A DNA stretch of 64,000 nt, from NCBI GenBank assembly GCA_965229115.1, contig CBDDIR010000003.1, positions 682,001 to 746,000 of the forward strand, in the 5' to 3' direction. The notes below the pieces were generated by a model. The model made no database searches. It was not told the DNA's origin and saw only the letters and a program-made list of their open reading frames with translations. Within the stretch, counting starts at the first letter, position 1. Each line of letters begins with the position of its first letter. The DNA is from UBA7672 sp965229115. Its GTDB lineage: Bacteria; Pseudomonadota; Alphaproteobacteria; Caulobacterales; Hyphomonadaceae. This document shows, piece after piece, positions 58,913 through 64,000 of the stretch. The translations under genes were made by a program, and so were the position numbers.

Positions 58913-60088
58913 ATGCGGACACTCAGCATAACTGCGTCTTTGGCAGCGTTGGCGCTTTCGATCGCAATCGCCCAACCGGCCGCCGCGCAACGCATCGGCG
59001 CAAACAGCGGCGTGCGTCTGGCCGACGAGTCGTCGGAGCCAGTCGAAGGCCCGAAGGCGATCGCGGGAAGCCGCGCTTACGAAAGCCCGATCCCGCACTT
59101 CAAGGATCTGAAACCGTGGGATCCGAATTACAAAGCTCCACGCACCGCCTGGGGCAAGGCTGACCTGCAAGGTGTCTGGTCCACCGCGGCTCTCACAGCG
59201 CTTACGCGCGGCGGCGGTCGTGGCGGAGCCAATGTGGACACGCTGGTGATCCCGCCCGAAAAGATCAGCGGCCTGCTCGACAACGCTCAATATGCGCAAG
59301 CCGCTCGCGACAGCCAGAAACGCACCGATCCGAACTCAGGCGTGTTCACGGATCGCAATCCCGATGCAGGCTACAACGCGTTCTGGATCGATCCGGGCTC
59401 CGAATACGGCCGCGTGAATGGCGAGTGGCGCTCGTCCTGGATCACATCGCCCGCCAATGGTCAGATCCCCTACAATCGCGCCGGCAACACCGCTGCAGGC
59501 TCGCGCATGAATGCAGCGACCACGGTCAACAATACGGGGCCGGAAGTGCGCACGCTCGGCGATCGCTGTCTCGTGTCGTTCGCCAACCAGGGCGGCCCGC
59601 CGCTGACCAACGCGATGTACAACAACAACGTCCGCATCGTTCAGACGCCGACGCACGTCATGCTCGAGATCGAGATGAACCATGATGCGCGCATCGTGCG
59701 CCTCAAAGATGAAGCGAACACGGTGAAGCCGCTGCCGGATACGATCGAGCAGTGGTTCGGCGACTCGATCGGCTGGTGGGAGGGCGACACGCTGGTTGTC
59801 GAAACACGCAATCCGCACCGCCTGCAGGCTCGCGGCCGCATCCCGCTGTCCAAGGAAGGCAAGATCATCGAGCGCTTCCGTCGCGTGTCGGATCTGGAGA
59901 TCGACTACACCTACGAAGTCATCGACCCGATCAGCTACACGCAAACATGGACCGGCCAGATGCCGATGCGCTTCTCGAAAGAGCAGGTCTATGAATACGC
60001 CTGCCACGAAGGCAACTACGCGCTGCCAGGCATTCTCATCGGCATGAACGAAGGTCGCGACACGGCTCTGGATGCCGAAGGCGAGTAG
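58913..60088 (+). CDS. Secreted protein of a widespread unknown family ('QGVW' type)
   Basis: 391 residues with a Sec signal (MRTLSITASLAALALSIAIA, cleaved after AAAQ). Motifs recalled from a large uncharacterised secreted family are visible: DLQGVWSTAALT near 80-92, YNAFWIDPGSE, SPANGQIPY, LGDRCL, and IGWWEGDTLVVETRN near 282-296. Function unknown; possible carbohydrate or steroid/terpenoid context in other bacteria is not proven. GGAGGA lies ten bases upstream. A strong terminator follows. Confidence 0.75.
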   Translation: MRTLSITASLAALALSIAIAQPAAAQRIGANSGVRLADESSEPVEGPKAIAGSRAYESPIPHFKDLKPWDPNYKAPRTAWGKADLQGVWSTAALTALTRGGGRGGANVDTLVIPPEKISGLLDNAQYAQAARDSQKRTDPNSGVFTDRNPDAGYNAFWIDPGSEYGRVNGEWRSSWITSPANGQIPYNRAGNTAAGSRMNAATTVNNTGPEVRTLGDRCLVSFANQGGPPLTNAMYNNNVRIVQTPTHVMLEIEMNHDARIVRLKDEANTVKPLPDTIEQWFGDSIGWWEGDTLVVETRNPHRLQARGRIPLSKEGKIIERFRRVSDLEIDYTYEVIDPISYTQTWTGQMPMRFSKEQVYEYACHEGNYALPGILIGMNEGRDTALDAEGE

Positions 60089-60111
60089 GGGCGTCGCAAC
60101 TCAAATGAAGA

Positions 60112-60149
60112 AGGGCCGCTCCTGTGCACAGAGCGGCCCTTTTTTGTTT
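60112..60149 (+). terminator. Strong intrinsic terminator
   Basis: AGGGCCGCTC - CTGTGCACA - GAGCGGCCCT, a perfect 10-bp stem, is followed by TTTTTTGTTTT. It ends the secreted-protein gene and faces the TetR gene from the other side. Confidence 0.9.
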
Positions 60150-60166
60150 TCGCGTTCGCTGACGGA

Positions 60167-60787
60167 TCAGCCGCCCTTGCGGACGCCGCGGAGGAAAATC
60201 TGCACGGCGCGGCGGGCGCGGCCTTCGATCAGGTGCTGGGGCATCGTCGCGTTGCTGACGACCATCAGCTTGAAGCCTGAGTCCTGCATGACCATGCCGA
60301 ACAGCATCGCGGCGGCATCGTCCGGATCTTCGATCGCATACTTCTCGCGCTTCTCGCGCACGATGGGGGAGGCCAGCCAGTTGGCGAGCAGTTCGCGCGG
60401 GAAGCCCTTCGGCTTGGCGGCGTTCATGAGTTCCGGATAACGGCGCACTTCCGAAACGATCAGGCGGAACAGCGCCATGGAGCGCGGGCTGGTGAAGTGG
60501 GTCACCATGCGGACCAGCATGCCGTACAGTTCGAGCTCGATATCATCGCCCGGCTTGGCGGGAGCAAACTCGCCCATGTCGGCGACGTTCTCGATCAGCA
60601 GGGCGCCGAGCAGCTCGACCTGGCTTTTGAATTCCCGGTAGATCGTCTTCTTGGACATACCCGCTTGTTGGGCGACGGCGTCCATCGTGGCGTGTTCGGG
60701 AAGTCCATCCAGGAAGATCTTCCGGGCCGCAGCCAGTATTCGCTCCCTTGGGGAAACGCTTACTGTGGACTCCGGGACAACCTGCAT
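60167..60787 (-). CDS. TetR-family regulator of the RND pump
   Basis: 206 residues. Helix-turn-helix at about residues 15-60 (ATMDAVAQQAGMSKKTIYRE), and a C-terminal TetR domain of the AefR/TetR_C type (FRLIVSEVRRYPEL). Divergent from the RND adaptor gene, about 400 bp apart, as typical for repressors of AcrAB/Mex pumps. A palindrome at 60840-60856 is a candidate operator. Confidence 0.88.
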   Translation of the reverse strand: MQVVPESTVSVSPRERILAAARKIFLDGLPEHATMDAVAQQAGMSKKTIYREFKSQVELLGALLIENVADMGEFAPAKPGDDIELELYGMLVRMVTHFTSPRSMALFRLIVSEVRRYPELMNAAKPKGFPRELLANWLASPIVREKREKYAIEDPDDAAAMLFGMVMQDSGFKLMVVSNATMPQHLIEGRARRAVQIFLRGVRKGG

Positions 60788-61183
60788 TTTAGCTCCGACT
60801 GGGCAAATCGTGATCTACTTAACGTGATCACCATCTTTCCATTCTATAACAGAATGAGATAGGGAAACGCCATAGTTTCCGAGTTGGGTGTGATGGACCT
60901 CCCCGAGAATACCCCGGCCGGCGGCGAAGCTGTGCCTGCAAATGCAGGCGAAGGTTTCCTCACGCCCGGAATAGTTGCCGTAGCGGAAGCTGACGGCAAG
61001 GGGACAATTGCGCCCGCCCGGAAGGCTTTCGCCTCAAACTCCAGAGTCAAAAAAACTCGCAGATCAGGTAGTATAAGGCTGCCGTCAGTCGTCCTCAGGA
61101 CGGGGAGACGCGCCAGACCGGACATGCCGATCGGCCAGACAGACCAACAAACCTCCTCCCCGGACGCGCAAGGACAGAAAAAG
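60788..61183. other. 396-bp divergent control region of the RND pump
   Basis: It lies between the TetR and adaptor starts. Apart from the palindrome at 60840-60856 it contains a possible -10 element (GTATAA, 61069-61074) upstream of the adaptor. An open frame crosses it in the adaptor's frame but without a ribosome site or family similarity, so no gene is called. Confidence 0.5.
60840..60856. promoter_or_regulatory. Candidate TetR operator
   Basis: CATTCT - ATAAC - AGAATG is a perfect 6-bp inverted repeat 53 bp upstream of the TetR start. TATAAC in its centre could be a -10 box. Confidence 0.4.
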
Positions 61184-62338
61184 ATGATCACGCGCAAAAA
61201 CCTCACCTCGGTCGGCCTCGTTGCAGGCGCAGGCCTGATGATGTTGACGCTGCATTCGTGCGGTCAGAAGCCGGCCCCGGCTGAAGAATCAGCGGGCGGC
61301 GCTACAGCGGCTGCGACTGGCGCAGGCCAGGCCATGCGCGTCACGCGCGTTGAAGTGCGCGATCTCGCGGATGAGTTCGTCGCCTCGGGTCGCCTCGTCG
61401 TGCGCGAAGAAGCCGCTGTTGGTTCAGAACTTCCGGGCTACCGCGTCGCCGCCGTTTACGTGGATGAGGGCGACTGGGTGAAACAGGGCCAGGCGATGGC
61501 CAAGCTCGACGACGCACTTCTGCAGGCGCAGATCGCGCAGGTCGAAGCCACGCTGGCCACGCAACAGGCATCGCTCGACTTCAAGGCCGCCCAGCTCGCG
61601 CGCGCTGAATCGCTCGAACAGGAAGGCGCCTTCTCGAAGGAATTGCTCGAACAGCGCCGCATGGAAACGGCCAGCGCCAAGGCGTCGCTTGCGGCGTCGC
61701 AGGCGTCGGTCAACGAGATGAAAGTGCGTGAAGCGCGCATGACGCTGCGCGCGCCGGTCGCCGGCATGGTGCTGCAACGCGCTATCCGCCCGGGCGACAT
61801 TTCCGGCGGCTCGACGACGCCGTACTTCCGCATCGCGCGCGACGGCCTGATCGAACTCGACGCCGAACTGCCGGATTCGAAGCTCGCGCTTCTGAAAGAG
61901 GGCAACCCGGCTTCGGTCAAGCTGACCACCGGCGAAGTCATCCAGGGCAAGATCCGCTTTGTCTCTCCGCGCGTTGACCAGAACACCAGCCTAGGCCGCG
62001 CCCGCATCCAGCTTCCGTTCGACAAGGCGCTGCGTCCGGGTTCGTTTGCTGAAGCGCGCTTCGGCTCTTCGGCCTCCGGCGTTGTCACCGTTCCGGCCAG
62101 CGCAGTGCGCTATGAAGCAGGCGGCGCGTCTGTCATGCTCGTGAGCGCCGACAACCGCGTGAAGCAGGTTCCGGTGAAGCTCGGAGAGCGCGCTGGCGAC
62201 TATGTGCAGCTTGTCGATGGTCCGGCCGCCGGTTCGCGCGTCCTGGCCGTTGGTTCGTCCTTCACGCTCGACGGTGATGTGATCCAGCCTGTGGAAGAGG
62301 GCGCCGCCAAGGCGCCGGCCACTACCGAAACGAAGTAG
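61184..62338 (+). CDS. RND efflux periplasmic adaptor lipoprotein (AcrA/MexA-like)
   Basis: 384 residues from ATG 61184 with AAGGA upstream. Lipobox LTLHSC (Cys near 26) anchors it to the inner membrane. Lipoyl-like domain (VREEAAVGSELPGYRVAAVYVDEG), alpha-hairpin with two Ala/Gln-rich helices (about 110-190), beta-barrel (RPGDISGG) and membrane-proximal part (VPASAVRYEAGGASVMLV) are all present. It links the RND transporter encoded 25 bp downstream to an outer channel not in the window. Confidence 0.92.
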   Translation: MITRKNLTSVGLVAGAGLMMLTLHSCGQKPAPAEESAGGATAAATGAGQAMRVTRVEVRDLADEFVASGRLVVREEAAVGSELPGYRVAAVYVDEGDWVKQGQAMAKLDDALLQAQIAQVEATLATQQASLDFKAAQLARAESLEQEGAFSKELLEQRRMETASAKASLAASQASVNEMKVREARMTLRAPVAGMVLQRAIRPGDISGGSTTPYFRIARDGLIELDAELPDSKLALLKEGNPASVKLTTGEVIQGKIRFVSPRVDQNTSLGRARIQLPFDKALRPGSFAEARFGSSASGVVTVPASAVRYEAGGASVMLVSADNRVKQVPVKLGERAGDYVQLVDGPAAGSRVLAVGSSFTLDGDVIQPVEEGAAKAPATTETK

Positions 62339-62363
62339 CTCGAACCAGAGCGAGGTCCGATCC

Positions 62364-64000
62364 ATGAACCTGCCGATTTCAAGCTGGGCGATCCGTAACC
62401 CGATCCCCGTAATCGTCGCCTTCACCCTGATGCTCTTTGCGGGGGCGTATTCGTATTCGAAACTGCCGATCAAGCAGTTCCCGAACATCTCCTTCCCGAT
62501 GGTCGTCGCGACCATCATCCAGGAAGGAGCCGCGCCGACCGAACTCGAGAACCAGGTCACGCGGATCGTCGAGAACTCGATCGCCAGCCTGCCCAGCATC
62601 GAAGTCCTGCAGTCCACCGTCACGCTCGGCGTGTCGACGACCATCATCCAGTTCCAGATCGGCACCGACCTTCAGAAAGCGAAGGACGATGTCGAGCAGC
62701 GGGTCAACCAGATCCGCAACCAGCTGCCGGCCTCGATCCAGCCGCCGCTCGTGAACTCCCTCGACTTTACCGGCGGCTCGCTGATGACCTTCGCGGTCTC
62801 GCACCCGACCATGACTGAATCCGAACTCTCGTGGTTCGTTGATGACCGCATCGCGCGCGACCTGCAGTCAGTGAAGGGCGTGGGTCAGGTCAGCCGCGTC
62901 GGCGGCGTCAACCGCGAGATCAACATCACGCTCGACCCGATCCGCATGGATGCGCTCGGCGTCACCGCGTCTGACGTGAACGGCGCGCTGCAGCGCTCCT
63001 ATCGCAACTATGGCGGTGGTGTTGCGCAGGTCGGCGGCTCGGAAACGACTGCCCGCGTCATCGGCGAGACGGCGACGGTTGCCGAACTTGGCAATCTGTC
63101 GATCCCGCTGCGCGGCGGCCAGAGCTATGTGAAACTGTCCGACGTCGCCACGGTCGGCGACGGTTCGGCCGAAGTGCGCGCTTTCGCGCGCCTGAACGGC
63201 CGCCCGGTTGTCGGCTTCGATATCGTCAAGGTCGATACCGCATCCGAAGTCGACGTCGAAAACGGCGCCTATGCCGCCATCGAGCGTCTCGAAAAGGCCA
63301 ATCCGGGCCTGAAGATGACGAAGATCTACTCGATCACGGATGACACCAAGGCGAACTTCCACGCCACGCAGGACGTGCTGATCGAGGGCATGATCCTCGC
63401 CGCCATCGTCGTGTTCCTGTTCCTGCGCGACTGGCGAGCAACCGTCATCGCCGCGCTGGCTATGCCGCTGTCGCTGATCCCGACCTTCTGGATCATCTCG
63501 ATGTTCGGCTTCTCGCTGAACGTCGTCACGCTGCTCGCCCTGACACTCGTTATCGGCATCCTTGTCGACGATGCGATCGTGGAGGTGGAAAACATCCAGA
63601 AGCGAACGCTGGCGGGCTATACGCCCTTCCGCGCCGCCATGGAGGGCGCTGACGCCATCGGTCTGGCCGTTCTGGCCACCACAGCGTCGATCGTCGTGGT
63701 GTTCCTGCCGACCTCGTTCATGGGCGGCATGCCTGGCCAGTTCTTCATCGAGTTCGGCATCACCGTCGCCGTGGCCGTCGTATTCTCGCTACTCGTGGCG
63801 CGCTTCGTCTCGCCATTGATGGCGGCTTACTTCCTCAAGCCGTCCAAGCAGCATCTCGATGCGCGTGCGCTTCCGAAGTTCTACGAGAAGACGCTTGGCT
63901 GGGCGCTCAAGCATCGCCTGATGGCGTCGCTCGTCGGCTTTGCCGCCGTTGTCACGGCTATCGTTTCCGCCAGCGCCCTGCCGGCAGGCTTCATCCCGAC
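62364..64000 (+). CDS. RND multidrug efflux transporter (AcrB/MexB-like), 5' part
   Basis: The reading frame is open from ATG 62364 to the window end, 545 residues of an expected 1000-1050. The N-terminus MNLPISSWAIRNPIPVIVAF gives TM1. The first pore/porter domain runs to about residue 330; TM2-TM6 follow. The HAE1-type signature FLRDWRATVIAALAMPLSLI and the proton-relay motif LVIGILVDDAIVEVENI, with the paired Asp, are intact. Proton-driven export of drugs or lipids; substrate unknown. Translated with the adaptor upstream under the divergent TetR. Confidence 0.93.
   Translation, partial: MNLPISSWAIRNPIPVIVAFTLMLFAGAYSYSKLPIKQFPNISFPMVVATIIQEGAAPTELENQVTRIVENSIASLPSIEVLQSTVTLGVSTTIIQFQIGTDLQKAKDDVEQRVNQIRNQLPASIQPPLVNSLDFTGGSLMTFAVSHPTMTESELSWFVDDRIARDLQSVKGVGQVSRVGGVNREINITLDPIRMDALGVTASDVNGALQRSYRNYGGGVAQVGGSETTARVIGETATVAELGNLSIPLRGGQSYVKLSDVATVGDGSAEVRAFARLNGRPVVGFDIVKVDTASEVDVENGAYAAIERLEKANPGLKMTKIYSITDDTKANFHATQDVLIEGMILAAIVVFLFLRDWRATVIAALAMPLSLIPTFWIISMFGFSLNVVTLLALTLVIGILVDDAIVEVENIQKRTLAGYTPFRAAMEGADAIGLAVLATTASIVVVFLPTSFMGGMPGQFFIEFGITVAVAVVFSLLVARFVSPLMAAYFLKPSKQHLDARALPKFYEKTLGWALKHRLMASLVGFAAVVTAIVSASALPAGFIP

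Noticed and set aside
1..64000. tRNA, rRNA, insertion sequence or prophage
   Set aside because: No tRNA T-loop patterns, transposase, integrase or phage structural genes were seen; the RusA-like gene alone does not indicate a prophage.

Overview
The window is GC-rich, densely coded chromosomal DNA from an alphaproteobacterium. The closest feel is Caulobacterales/Hyphomonadaceae: a membrane-anchored cytochrome c divergent from pheA, an alphaproteobacterial-type dnaX lacking most zinc cysteines, fmt-truA with dapE nearby, and many lipoproteins and beta-barrels. This placement is an inference from gene content, not a measured phylogeny. No phage, plasmid, insertion sequence, CRISPR array, tRNA or rRNA was seen. 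One RNA gene, the SRP 4.5S RNA (ffs), is clear.

Layout. 0-6.6 kb: start of a probable DUF721/DciA gene, mutY, a nucleic-acid-type 2OG oxygenase, a cytochrome c, pheA, a small beta-barrel with an elaborate leader, a GNAT and nudC. 6.6-10.4 kb: a TIR-transmembrane protein translated just ahead of nudC, then ffs, dnaX and ybaB. 10.4-18.7 kb: lipoprotein, LysR regulator, S33 hydrolase, DUF1993, a double-domain KaiC-like ATPase with its hybrid histidine kinase, and rpsU. 18.8-27.9 kb: a small cytochrome c with an apparently exported TauD-like oxygenase, a beta-lactamase-like serine hydrolase, a P460-type cytochrome, a beta-barrel gene broken by a stop codon, TetR/SnoaL and a YegD-like Hsp70 with a membrane partner. 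28-37.6 kb: fmt, GNAT, truA, tamB, tamA, dapE. 37.7-44 kb: a tethered OmpA-domain protein, a cluster of dispersed palindromic repeats, a PHP metallohydrolase and an M2 peptidase. 44-49.2 kb: a complete MacAB-type tripartite efflux operon. 49.5-64 kb: a degenerate ABC ATPase, a PepSY membrane operon with a good Fur-box match, DUF885, acyl-CoA dehydrogenase, DUF6152, fumC, a RusA-like nuclease, a large secreted protein of unknown function, and a TetR-controlled RND pump whose transporter gene runs off the window.

The most unusual signals concern translation control. (1) The KaiC-like gene and the histidine kinase lie in one reading frame, separated only by a TAG, and the kinase has no ATG/GTG/TTG at the expected place but an ATC behind a perfect Shine-Dalgarno. 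(2) 2.5 kb away rpsU also has ATC exactly where the initiator Met belongs. (3) A beta-barrel gene has its Shine-Dalgarno inside a hairpin whose loop holds the stop codon of a 37-codon leader ORF. Other leads are the TIR/NudC pair, the catalytically degenerate ABC protein, and an exported TauD-like enzyme coupled to a cytochrome.
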